Under the pieces are notes generated by a model. That model did not search any database. It saw only the letters and a program-made list of their open reading frames with translations, and was not told the DNA's origin. A stretch of DNA of 64,000 nt from Phoronis australis (taxonomy: Eukaryota > Phoronida > Phoronidae). The DNA lies in the NCBI GenBank assembly GCA_002633005.1, contig NMRA01000098.1:701186-765185 (forward strand), given 5' to 3'. The translations under genes and the position numbers were made by a program. Shown here piece after piece: positions 49,601 to 58,100 of this stretch; position 1 is the stretch's first letter, and the number at the start of each line of letters is the position of its first letter.

Positions 49601-51777
49601 GACCAAATAAAACAGGCCATGGAGAGCATTGGATCTATTTCGCTAGACTAAACAGAGATTTACTACAAAATTCATGACTGGTTGTAAGTCTCTTTTAACA
49701 CACCGTATACAGAACATCGTAAAGTAACAATATAATAGTGAAACCGGAGCCTGAAGATTAAAAATAATAATCATAACAATAACAATGCAAGGAGTTAATA
49801 ATGCTGTTAGAATGTGATGAATCATAGCTCACAGTCCCATGCTAATTTAGCACATTACTGGATCACAATGTTTTGAACATTCTGCAGAAAACTCAACACG
49901 TTGCATGGTGTCTTCTCATAGTAGTTTGACTTACAGGAAGTGTTGGTTTAGGTCTGGGTTCTTGCTCAAGATTATCTTTGACAGCAGCTGCAGTTGCCCT
50001 GCCACGCCTCGGAATGATTCGTGATGACCTGCAAAGTTAGGACAACATCAGTCAAGTTAGGATTGATAAGTCTTCCTAAATACCAGATGAACAAGAATAA
50101 CTTAATTTTTTTAGCACGTGACTATATGAATCATGCTGGAAGGATTGGAATTTTTGTGCTTTGACTGCGAAGTTGTTGCGAACTTGCTCTAGCAGGACAC
50201 TGTAAATGCTAGCCTTGGTACAAAGCTGTATATAAATATACAGCTTAGCACCGATATAGGTAAAAAAGTGGTAAGATAAAATCTGACACAAAATTAGTGT
50301 CATTAAAAACTACAGTCTTTCTTAAGTCAACTAAATTATTTAACTGTGTTGGAAAACGTGGCGTTTTACCGTTATTCTGCTGCTAAAGTTGTGGAGCGAT
50401 CTTTAGCGACGGCTTTCGGCGCCATGAAATATTGCGTCACCTATTGGCCAGTTTTTTTTTTTCGCCGATTCTCTAATCAACTGTTCTTCTTTCATGAGGT
50501 TGCATACACGTCACAGTAAATTATCGGAACTGGTTTCACTTCATTATAGGTTTTTAGAATTTTAATACCGAAAAACCGAATTTCCGAAGAAATTTTGCTG
50601 GTGCCAATCTATCATCATCTCCCGAGAGATGTCGCAAAAACTTAAGAAATGACGTGTGCGCGTGACACGGGTGTATTGTTTTTAAAATGACGATATACTT
50701 TTCATTGTTAGAAAAGGCGGGGAGTTACGCATGAAAATGACGTTTATTGCACTGTTTTTCACTTAAACGGCTGTAACGGGCAAGGTGAGTGTTGGTTGAT
50801 TCCCAGAATTTGCATGCACCCCGTCCGGTCTTTAGCTCTACATGTTGATACAAGTTTCACGACGCAGAACTACCCTGGCTGCGTGCAATTTCGGTACCTA
50901 GCTGTATTTTGACGACAGTCTTCATACAGCTAGCTGGCTGGCTATGTAAATGCTATCAGAAGAAAGAACAATTCTTCTTGGTTTGTTGAACCCACGTTTT
51001 GTTTAAATTTATTGAGTTTTGTGTTTGATATGGATGGCTGAAGTGAAGCACCTGTGGAATTCCTAGTCCCGAGTGTCATACCGTATAGTATATCAGCGAC
51101 AATTCGAAGCTGACAACGTGTGTGGATTTAAAAATTGTGAAGCATAGTTCGCTGAAAAGTTTCAGGTGTATGAAGCTCCACCTCTACTGGGGCCAGCTAG
51201 AGATGGTGGTCACTGTCCATTTGTGCAGTGCAAAACGAACACAACTATTTTTGAGTAAACTTGCCTTGAGTTTACTTGGGTGTGTATAGTGAGTTCATCA
51301 CTAGTGTGAGCTCAAAAGCTCTCACCTGCAGCCAACCACCAGCTGGTTTTACAACAACTTCCTTTACATTAAATATACACAACAATCGGTGGGGCCCAGT
51401 CGGCCAGTGAACTTGGACCCCTGTGGCTGTGCATAGAGCTGGTAGGGTCATGTGTCGATAGTTCCCTTCGGGAGTAACAGATGAATCTACTAAATTCACT
51501 GCTTTTATATTTCGCATGCCATGTCATATGAAAATGAAAGTCAGCAGTTCCAAGGTTTCTAAAATTCGACTGATCTTTCATTCAAAAATTTATGTAACAA
51601 ACGTCAACGACGACGACGGTCGACGGACCTTGAACAGTGGTTCTAAGTAACATACAGAGAAGACATCTAGAAAATCACAGAATACAATATGATTATTAAT
51701 TACCTAAAGGCATTAGCTTCGAGTGAAGATCGCACAAACTGCTTTGCGTGAGAGAGAATCAAGTTTGAACGGCTCAT
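28599..51777 (-). CDS. ACADVL: Very-long-chain acyl-CoA dehydrogenase, mitochondrial (19 exons)
   Basis: This flavoenzyme performs the first step of beta-oxidation of long-chain acyl-CoAs at the inner mitochondrial membrane, passing electrons to ETF. Nineteen exons with GT-AG borders sum to 1926 nt without any stop: 641 residues, against about 655 in human. The first 35 residues are Arg/Ser-rich without acids, a typical mitochondrial leader. Diagnostic motifs are VNDPAKND, the acyl-CoA dehydrogenase signature [10 protein letters not shown] (about residues 205-214), HILNN-type [14 protein letters not shown], the second signature QVMGGMGY, and RIFEGTND, whose Glu (about residue 450) is the catalytic base. 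The C-terminal membrane-associated half found only in VLCAD and ACAD9 is present and ends [14 protein letters not shown] and the terminus favour ACADVL over ACAD9. The start lies 289 bp from the divergent MED11 start. Confidence 0.95.
29500..29890 (+). repeat. Degenerate minisatellite in ACADVL intron 18
   Basis: About a dozen imperfect units of roughly 20-24 bp with the core ACATTATGTGCAGGGGG occur, especially from 29700 to 29890. The first part (29515-29600) is more diverged. Confidence 0.7.
30000..30148 (-). CDS. ACADVL: ACADVL exon 18
   Basis: Encodes EEQFLLKR...[19 protein letters not shown], part of the C-terminal helical domain. Acceptor ATCTTTCAG, donor TTG|GTGAGT. Confidence 0.93.
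30302..30374 (-). CDS. ACADVL: ACADVL exon 17
   Basis: Encodes [20 protein letters not shown]. Acceptor CGTTTCAG, donor G|GTGGGT. Phase 1 at its 3' end joins exon 18 correctly. Confidence 0.88.
30647..30716 (-). CDS. ACADVL: ACADVL exon 16
   Basis: Encodes [20 protein letters not shown], a weakly conserved loop region. Acceptor ATGTTTCAG, donor TTG|GTATGT. It keeps the frame. Confidence 0.85.
31054..31205. mobile_element. Small TIR element (152 bp) with target duplication
   Basis: Inverted ends CATGGGCGGCGCA / TGCGCCGCCCATG bound a segment with two further G-rich/C-rich complementary blocks. AGTTT flanks both ends and is probably the target-site duplication. It lies in ACADVL intron 15, on the upstream side of exon 16. 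No coding capacity. Confidence 0.75.
31315..31412 (-). CDS. ACADVL: ACADVL exon 15
   Basis: Encodes [20 protein letters not shown], matching the region after the catalytic domain. Acceptor TCCACAG, donor GG|GTGAGA. Confidence 0.9.
32407..32571 (-). CDS. ACADVL: ACADVL exon 14 (catalytic base)
   Basis: Fifty-five codons containing [32 protein letters not shown] and the end TGCQ. The Glu in FEGTND is the proton-abstracting base of the family. Confidence 0.96.
32768..32854 (-). CDS. ACADVL: ACADVL exon 13
   Basis: Encodes [20 protein letters not shown] and AAISKVFAS. Acceptor CATCTTCAG, donor TCG|GTGAGT. Confidence 0.94.
33739..33851. mobile_element. Foldback element (about 113 bp) in ACADVL intron 12
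   Basis: Two arms of about 46 bp are near-perfect inverted copies (for example ATTTTGAGAACCAGTTT and AAACTGGTTCTCAAAAT), separated by a loop of roughly 20 bases. TTCTG occurs directly on both sides and may be the target duplication. It lies less than 100 bp from exon 12. Confidence 0.75.
33939..34043 (-). CDS. ACADVL: ACADVL exon 12
   Basis: Thirty-five codons with [19 protein letters not shown], the conserved R-x-QFG region of acyl-CoA dehydrogenases. Donor GAG|GTGGGT. Confidence 0.94.
34634..34672 (+). repeat. (CGCA)n microsatellite in ACADVL intron 11
   Basis: CACACGCACGCACG units run without interruption close to the donor of exon 11 (34708). The same unit is found at 20041-20102. Confidence 0.95.
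34708..34811 (-). CDS. ACADVL: ACADVL exon 11
   Basis: Encodes [20 protein letters not shown] and [15 protein letters not shown], very close to vertebrate VLCAD. Confidence 0.95.
36498..36592 (-). CDS. ACADVL: ACADVL exon 10
   Basis: Encodes [20 protein letters not shown] and [11 protein letters not shown]. Acceptor CTCTACAG, donor G|GTGAGT. Confidence 0.94.
37014..37099 (-). CDS. ACADVL: ACADVL exon 9
   Basis: Encodes [20 protein letters not shown] then ERAFGGVS. Acceptor TGTTTCAG, donor AG|GTAAGC. Confidence 0.93.
37100..41094. other. ACADVL intron 8, with complex repeat at 39180-40490
   Basis: The intron is about 4 kb. Its right-hand third is the complex repeat described separately. The rest, including the frames around 38248-39174, shows nothing recognisable. 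Confidence 0.6.
39180..40490 (-). repeat. Complex ~140-bp-period repeat, copy A
   Basis: Several units carry a box like TTGCCACTAGGGGGCAC (its complement GTGCCCCCTAGTGGCAA) and a second box around TTTTATGAAAATCCGTTGAGG. The right edge has CAGACGCCCAGACAGAGATG then CCACATATAAATATGTGG. The array is in the reverse orientation to the copy at 57990-59640 and the same orientation as 45600-46120. No known family is recognised. Confidence 0.6.
41095..41208 (-). CDS. ACADVL: ACADVL exon 8
   Basis: Thirty-eight codons with [15 protein letters not shown] and the end TVFAQ, the substrate/flavin-binding middle domain. Confidence 0.95.
42090..42221 (-). CDS. ACADVL: ACADVL exon 7
   Basis: Forty-four codons: [20 protein letters not shown], then [15 protein letters not shown], the PROSITE-type acyl-CoA dehydrogenase signature 1. 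Confidence 0.95.
42908..43002 (-). CDS. ACADVL: ACADVL exon 6
   Basis: Encodes [20 protein letters not shown] and [11 protein letters not shown]. Acceptor TTTTTAG, donor CAG|GTAACT. Confidence 0.95.
43921..44029 (-). CDS. ACADVL: ACADVL exon 5
   Basis: Encodes [16 protein letters not shown] and [23 protein letters not shown] is diagnostic of VLCAD. Confidence 0.96.
44044..44088 (+). repeat. Three-copy 15-bp tandem repeat
   Basis: ACAAGTGGTTCATGA occurs twice exactly and once with two changes, within 15-60 bp of the acceptor of ACADVL exon 5. Confidence 0.9.
44373..45192. mobile_element. Non-autonomous TIR transposon, copy 1 (820 bp)
   Basis: The ends are inverted repeats of about 30 bp (GGGCTGTTCCAGCAAAATC... 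and ...GGATTTTACTGGAACAGCCC), flanked by TTA and CTA. Copy 2 at 47494-48332 is nearly identical. No transposase is encoded. A 3-bp TWA-like target duplication and a GGGCTGTT end are reminiscent of PIF/Harbinger-type MITEs, but that assignment is tentative. Located in ACADVL intron 4, inserted in a repeat also seen at about 17570. Confidence 0.85.
45600..46120 (-). repeat. Complex ~140-bp-period repeat, copy B (short)
   Basis: Three or four units with boxes such as AAATTGCCACAAGGGGACAC and CTGCCACCAGGAAGTGTC. Its right end (AAATGCCCAAACACAGATGA, then a CCACATTATATTTAC edge) matches that of copy A at 40430-40490. Confidence 0.6.
46258..46322 (-). CDS. ACADVL: ACADVL exon 4
   Basis: Encodes [21 protein letters not shown]. 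Acceptor CTGTGCAG, donor CAG|GTGAGA. Confidence 0.93.
47494..48332. mobile_element. Non-autonomous TIR transposon, copy 2 (839 bp)
   Basis: Same ends and interior as copy 1, in the same orientation, in the neighbouring intron 3. It is flanked by a perfect TAA duplication (47491-47493 and 48333-48335). It has about 20 bp extra relative to copy 1, including a short tandem ACCCATG near 47581. Confidence 0.88.
48590..48662 (-). CDS. ACADVL: ACADVL exon 3
   Basis: Encodes [20 protein letters not shown] then FPE, the conserved beginning of the mature enzyme. Confidence 0.94.
49935..50028 (-). CDS. ACADVL: ACADVL exon 2
   Basis: Encodes the poorly conserved linker after the leader ([16 protein letters not shown], then RPKPTLP). 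The frame agrees with both neighbours. Confidence 0.88.
50355..50960 (-). repeat. Dispersed repeat, short inverted copy (see 5642-7240)
   Basis: Reverse-complement matches to both blocks of the 5642-7240 repeat. It lies in ACADVL intron 1, shortly upstream (in transcript sense) of exon 2. Confidence 0.6.
51704..51777 (-). CDS. ACADVL: ACADVL exon 1 (start, mitochondrial leader)
   Basis: Begins [18 protein letters not shown], an Arg/Ser-rich amphipathic leader. ATG with A at -3; donor AG|GTAATT. This is the only ATG upstream that joins exon 2 in phase. Confidence 0.88.
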
Positions 51778-52066
51778 CTTGAAGTGTGAGAAGTGGCCGT
51801 AAAGTGACCCGTCTTGGTCTTGTGAGGACGACGACCTGCGCAGTGCTTACTTCCGGGTTACGATAAGGAATGGTTATTGTTATAAAAATGATTTGCAACT
51901 TATTGTACAACATATTGTTTATGGACAAAATTTAACAATTATAAAGTAATAATATGTCGTATTCCTATTTATTACACCGGTTAATGTATCATATTCAAAA
52001 TTTTGTAAAAAATATGAACTCCATAAAAATTGAAATGTCTAAATGCTCCCTGCAGAGGGAACAAGT
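51778..52066. promoter_or_regulatory. Putative bidirectional promoter between ACADVL and MED11
   Basis: Only 289 bp separate the divergent start codons. An ACTTCCGG motif at 51849-51856 matches the ETS/GABP (NRF-2) consensus, a factor known to be common at bidirectional promoters and at nuclear genes for mitochondrial proteins. A TATAAAA string near 51880 also occurs but its role is unclear. Both 5' UTRs must fit in this gap unless extra non-coding exons exist. Confidence 0.6.
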
Positions 52067-52142
52067 ATGGCCGCGCGCATTGACCGCTTGCAGGATTTGG
52101 AGAGGATAGAAAGAGAAATTGCGTCCGCCCTACAATCTGCAG
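52067..52142 (+). CDS. MED11: MED11 exon 1
   Basis: Encodes MAARIDRLQDLERIEREIAS then ALQSA, with a donor AG|GTGGTT. Too short to be seen as a long open frame, it is recognised by similarity to the MED11 amino end. Confidence 0.92.
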
Positions 52143-55100
52143 GTGGTTTGCCAGTCTGATTAATTGTGCTTCAAGAGTCCGGTAATTTTTTACAATATGA
52201 TTACATAGACCTACACACATGATTTTTGTATCGTTCGATTTCTCGCACCGTTATCTTTCCAATGAATATTATAATGGGGAACCCAATGGTCGTCCGCCTA
52301 AGCATAAAACCGACTTGCTGTTGTACTCACCGAATTATTCCACTTCAAAGTTATGATCTGAATAGGATTCGATTTAACTCTCACAGATATACCGCATTCA
52401 TCGATTCGGAAGTTTTCTTTAATTTGTGCCGAGTTATTTCAAATGTGCACTGCCTTCGGCAGCCATTTTATTGTGACACCTAAGGTCGTCATATGCTGCC
52501 CCCTTTTGTAAAAACTGAGAAACATGCAGAAAAAGGCCAACGAAGTAATGAAAATTGCAACAGCCTGTTTTTATTGACATAAACTCGATTTGAAGCTTTG
52601 ATGTTGAGCTCTGCACTGTGGTTTCCAATAAAAGCCAATTGGACAACATTTCAATGCAGTTTAATGGTGAATGCGTGAGGCAAAAATGTTAAGAACCCAG
52701 CGTATCGCATTTGTCTGCGGATTTTTCCTTTGGCCTTCTAGATCCTACTAGTGCCTGGGAAAAACAGATACATTGCATAAACAAACCCTGGATCATGTTT
52801 TGTGTCCCGTCGGAAGAAAATTTAAATTCGAAAACATCTTCTGAAAACGCACAAAAAAGTGTATTAGTAAAATCTACTGATTTTTAAGTGGTTTTAAAAA
52901 ACAATCGGTAAACTCACCGATTTTTGTCTCATTACTTTGATACGTGTCTCTTCCGATAAGTTAGTACCTAACGTGCACACGAGCACTCCAAATTGGAACG
53001 CTAAGTCCCGCGTGGTTGCGCTGCACGCGAAACAAGATGGCGGACGACCTTTGGAGCCTGACGACAATAGGTAACCGGACTATATATCCCCTACCGTAGG
53101 GGCCCTACCCGCCCTACCGCGTTTCCACCGTATTTTATCGTCGAATTTCGGTTCGCACTATTTCCCGGTTGACACCGCCATGTTAGCTCAACTCAAGATT
53201 ACAACGACACTTATTAATGAATGAAACAGCATCATTGATTCTGAATGGTCATTGCCTGCGCAAGGTCCCGCTAAAGTTTTCCTGACATATGGAGGAACAA
53301 GTAGCAGCAGTTCACCTTTTCCAATTTTTTATGATTGTGACCATTTGACTGTTTTTCCACGAAATTGTGTGAAGTGATACCCTGTTCACCAATTTGGACC
53401 TCAAAAACAACCTCCACTTGTTTCGCGGATTCTTGCTAGCAGATGCGTACCAGGGTCACCATAGCATAGGATCGAATTCAAACCATTGGGACCGTAACTC
53501 GGGCAGGGGATAGACTGGTCTCGATCAATTTGACCTATTAAAAGAGATCAACGATCTCCAGAATTCGGTAGATTAGTTCAGGTGACTCCTTCCATTCAAC
53601 ATGGCGGTATTATACTACTGCGAACCGGGAAATAGTATGAGCAGAAATTTCATGATAAAATACTAAGGGAACGGGGTAGGAAAAATTTCTGTGTAGTTTT
53701 TTAAAGATAACGATACAAGGAATCGAACAATACCAAAATCATATGTGTAGGTCAATGTCTTCATATTGTAATCAATTAGCAAGAGCCCTTGCCAAATTTT
53801 GCTGGTGTCTAAGTGTAGCGTTTATCTCTTAGTTCTGAAAAAGATGTTAAATTTAATTTCAAATTTGAAATTTATGTACAACACAGATAATCAGAAATAC
53901 AGTCGCTGGTTTGATCCCCGGGTTGAGTTACAGGCAATTACATCGCCCTGAATCTCGCAGGCATACAGGGGCGATAGTGCATCCCCATAAAACAGGGCTC
54001 GACATAACGAGCTGCAGGTCGCATTTGCCACCTCAAATTTGGAAATGCGAGCTGAGATTTTGGCCAGCTCCTATCAAGTCGCAAAATGCAACCTGGAATT
54101 TTCTGCGTATATGAGCTGATACCATGACAAATAAAAAGCAACTTGTTTGAATCTGACGGTTATTTGGTTGTTGCCAAATGCCAAATCAAGTTCAAAAGAA
54201 CACTAACAGAGAACAGCCCTGACCTAATGACTTGTAAACATGTCGCCTGAACATGGGATAATGCAGAATCGACCTTTGACGCATTTCATTGGCTAATATT
54301 TTCTGCTTTTTTGCAAATTTCCTTATGCACTGAAAAATGTTTCGGACCACGGGAAAACACGTGATCAAACGCACAAAGCCACGGTGTTTCTACTAATTCT
54401 TAAACGATCAACTTACCTAACTGAGTAGTGTAAAAATATTTATTTTTCATGTTATTCATCTCGAAATTCAGCGAATAAAATTGAATGAAACATACATATA
54501 TGCACATGGAGTTATAATTAACACATGCCATGACTCTGGATACAATTTAGTCAACATAACTTCAACATAACCATGAAAATCTGTCACAGTTTGCTCGAGC
54601 TTCCAGGGATATACCCAGGTTTCAAAACCCTGTTCGCCAGCTGGGCGAGTGAGCCAGAAAATCCACTTGTCCAGCCCGAAGTTCAGTCGCTGGGCTGTTT
54701 CCGTCTGTCGCTACAAATTTGCTGCCAGTGTCAATAAAGATCATCATTTCTTGCCTTGATGTAACCATCTATTAGGGCTACCGTATTTGCCCTAATAAGT
54801 GCCCAGGGTGCTTAGAAAAATTCAGTTTCGGAAGGGGGGCGCTTGTAGCCGGAGGCATTTGAAACCCACTCTCCGAAATGGGTGAAATCGGAAGCTGGGA
54901 TTCATCAAATTTACGAGCTGTGACGTATGTGTAACCTATGACAGACTTTCTACAAAACTATAGTGCATTGCTCTTCAAACTTTTTTGTTAAATTGCGACC
55001 TTTTTTTAAAATCCCAGGGCAAAAACTTGCTGACTGATGCGTCGCTGCCTTGCGATTGTCGATAGGGCAACTTGAATTCTTGAGTAAAAATGTACAGTTT

Positions 55101-58100
55101 CGACTCAACAAATTACCTGAAATCCTCCTTCAGTTTTCCAATTAGATTCCCTAAGATTTTTAAGTTCCTGTGGAGTCAGGATTAACCACAGATTAAGTCC
55201 AAATCTGCGCTAGATCGCACCCCGCAACACGAGAAAAATCTGGATGAACACACGTTGTTGTCACTTGACGTTTGTTTTGAAGTTATTCTGCAGGTGTGCG
55301 GCGAGTGAGCAAGCATGTGCGTGTCATCAGAGTTCATTTGCCACAGCAGCAGGTGTATGTATATGTGGGCCCTACCGCAAGCTTCTTGGCCACATGCTCA
55401 TTAACACTGGTCAAGTTTCGATTCGCGTTTTTTACGTGTACAAAATAATCTGGATTCCTGTTGAGGGAGAAGATCTGTACGGGAAAGATACAATACAATC
55501 CCATTGACAAGCGCTGCTTCTGTTCAGAAAGGCCTGACCGTAGTGGGACACGTTCCTTGCAAGATCAGCAAAACTTTTGCGTTCTTTTTGAAACACTGCG
55601 GAAGTTTGAAGTGTACAGCCACGGCTAAATACCGATATAGTGGCGAGGCTCGTAGCCTAGAATTCCGCACACAATGATTTTTCAGAACTGTCGGATGTTA
55701 TTGAAAAATTGAAGACACTACTGTAGAATTTTAGAACTGTAGGTAAGGCATTTTTCGCTTATGTACACATTCATGGACTGGGCGCTTATTTTAGCGAAGT
55801 GGAGGGTGCTTAAAGGGGCATAAGCGCTTATTAGGACGAATGTTATTATTTATAAAATAATTTTGTCTATAGTGACATTGTACATTACAATGAGAAATTG
55901 CTTCCAAGAAATATGGTATTTCACTTTTTGATGAGCACATGGACTGGTCTTCCGACCTTCCCCCCTTTTCTTTGTTTCTTACTAGTCCACAAATTCCTTT
56001 GTGCACAACCACACACTGTAATCTTTTGTCTAGACAAATCGCGTACCGGGTGACATCTATTGAATTTGAAGGATCGCACTTTGACGATGCTTTTTACTGC
56101 CGAGCATCGACACGTTGACCAAAGTGAACTAGTTAAGTGTCTATTTACTGAAAGAAAAAAGATCAGGGAATATAAAAATATATTTCATATTTATGTGTCA
56201 TTATTATTATTACAATTGACTCCTTTTTAAAGTCAGAATTTCATGTTTAAGAAAGGTACATTTATAGCAAAATAACCCCTCCGTCGATTTTAACAAAACC
56301 TTTTTTTAAATGAAAACTTCACCAGATACCTCAAAAACGCTGTTGGGAATTTCCGATTAACATTTTCGTTTGACTTCTATGACAAATCAACTTGCAAAAC
56401 ATAAGGTGTTTTTGTATGAAATAGAAGTCGTGTTCGTCTTTGTTACATTACGCAAAAACTGAGCCTTTATATTGAGAATCAAACACAATTATTGTTTTTG
56501 AGAATGGTGAAAAAATATTAAGTTTGGAAAGTTTCAGCGAAATCCACCAAATCGTTTTTAAAAACTCGTGTTCCTAAGTTCAGATTAAGTGGATTTGCCG
56601 AAGCCAATAAAAAAACGATTATGTGGCGTGAAAATCTCAAGGACTTTGTTTAATTATTCGGTGAAAACTTGTTTTTGGTCAATATAACCTACCAGTATAC
56701 CTCTTAGCCATGTTCACTATTTCAACATTCATGTGCAATGTAATCTGAATTTGCAGTGTGTAATTAACTTAATTATCACAAAACTGTTGTATCAGCTACG
56801 TCAATTCTCAATGCGTCGAATCCAACTAGGTCATGATGGCGGAGCCAATGTAGATCAAGCTGGTGCATTGTGGTCCACTTCAAAGTAGGTCAACAGTTCA
56901 TTCTTAGACACCACGCGCTTGGAGACTGATATGAAAACCAAGTACAAAATGGATACAGAAATCGGGTTGGCGGTTAAACCAGATTGTGAGCATGTGATCG
57001 AAACAGCAAAATGTCAAATTATCCAACTTAAGGAGTTTGTATGAGTTTCTATCTCTTCACAACATGCTGTATTCTTCAACACAACGTCACATAGTTGTGT
57101 GGCGAACCTTAGCATTTGCTCTCAACAGTTGTATGTATGCAGACAAATAACTCTCTCAGGATCAAAGCTACGTTTTGTTTTCGTTTTCAGCGGCATCTTT
57201 CTATCATATGTACACGTCGTTGACACAATAATATGTAGATTTGGTGAATCAAAGGACTGAGGGTACATACACAGCTGCTCTGTGCCTGGTGGTAAATTTG
57301 ATTTAATGACAGCCTCGTAATCTTAGAAGTTGTAAACAAATTTCCATGCGGTTGTGCGATTCCAAGGTGGTTCTGCCAAATCTTTTTTCTCGCTGCACGG
57401 TATATATTTCGTGTTTAAAGTTCCTTGAGAATGAAGACATAAAGGTATTTTGCTAGACATAAAATTCCTATTTACATTTGATACCTCCACCAACTCCACA
57501 GACTACATATAGTGATTTGTCCAGTTAATTGCTCAATATATGAGACTTAAACTTGTTTCATTTCGGCCATTATTTCCCTTATGCAGAGGAAGATTTTGAA
57601 GAATCATCACCCTTGGGCATTTAACCATCCAAGTCACTCAAGGGGTCTACATGCATGAAATGACAGCCTCGCCATGTATTTACTGTTTACTTATAGGTCA
57701 AGCAGTGCAGGAGTTGTCCAAAGACAAAGCCAGTGTCCGACAAGCTGACTCCCATGCCCAGAACTTCATCAAGACCCTGAAGGAAGTGGAGAGTGGACTG
57801 TCGAAACAGATTGATTATTTAACTCAAGTCTCCACAGGTATTTACAATTGTTGGCTGCCTGTCTAAGATATATGTTGCTTAAAATGTAGTGGTGTTACTT
57901 AACTTGATACTTCTTGCTTGCAAAATTTTTTACTCAAGGATCGACAGAACGTTCTGGACTCTTCCCTATACTATAATGTAAATCTCATTTTGTGTGCCCA
58001 CGTATTTATAGGCAAGTGCACATTCCTGATATCTCTGTCTGGGCGTCTGGGCATCTGGCGTCCGCTGCTGTATCTCCTAAACCCTCGCAGGATCTTACTG

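Noticed and set aside
28599-51777. ACAD9 rather than ACADVL
   Set aside because: VNDPAKND, the [14 protein letters not shown] stretch and the GNPLGF terminus are those of VLCAD.
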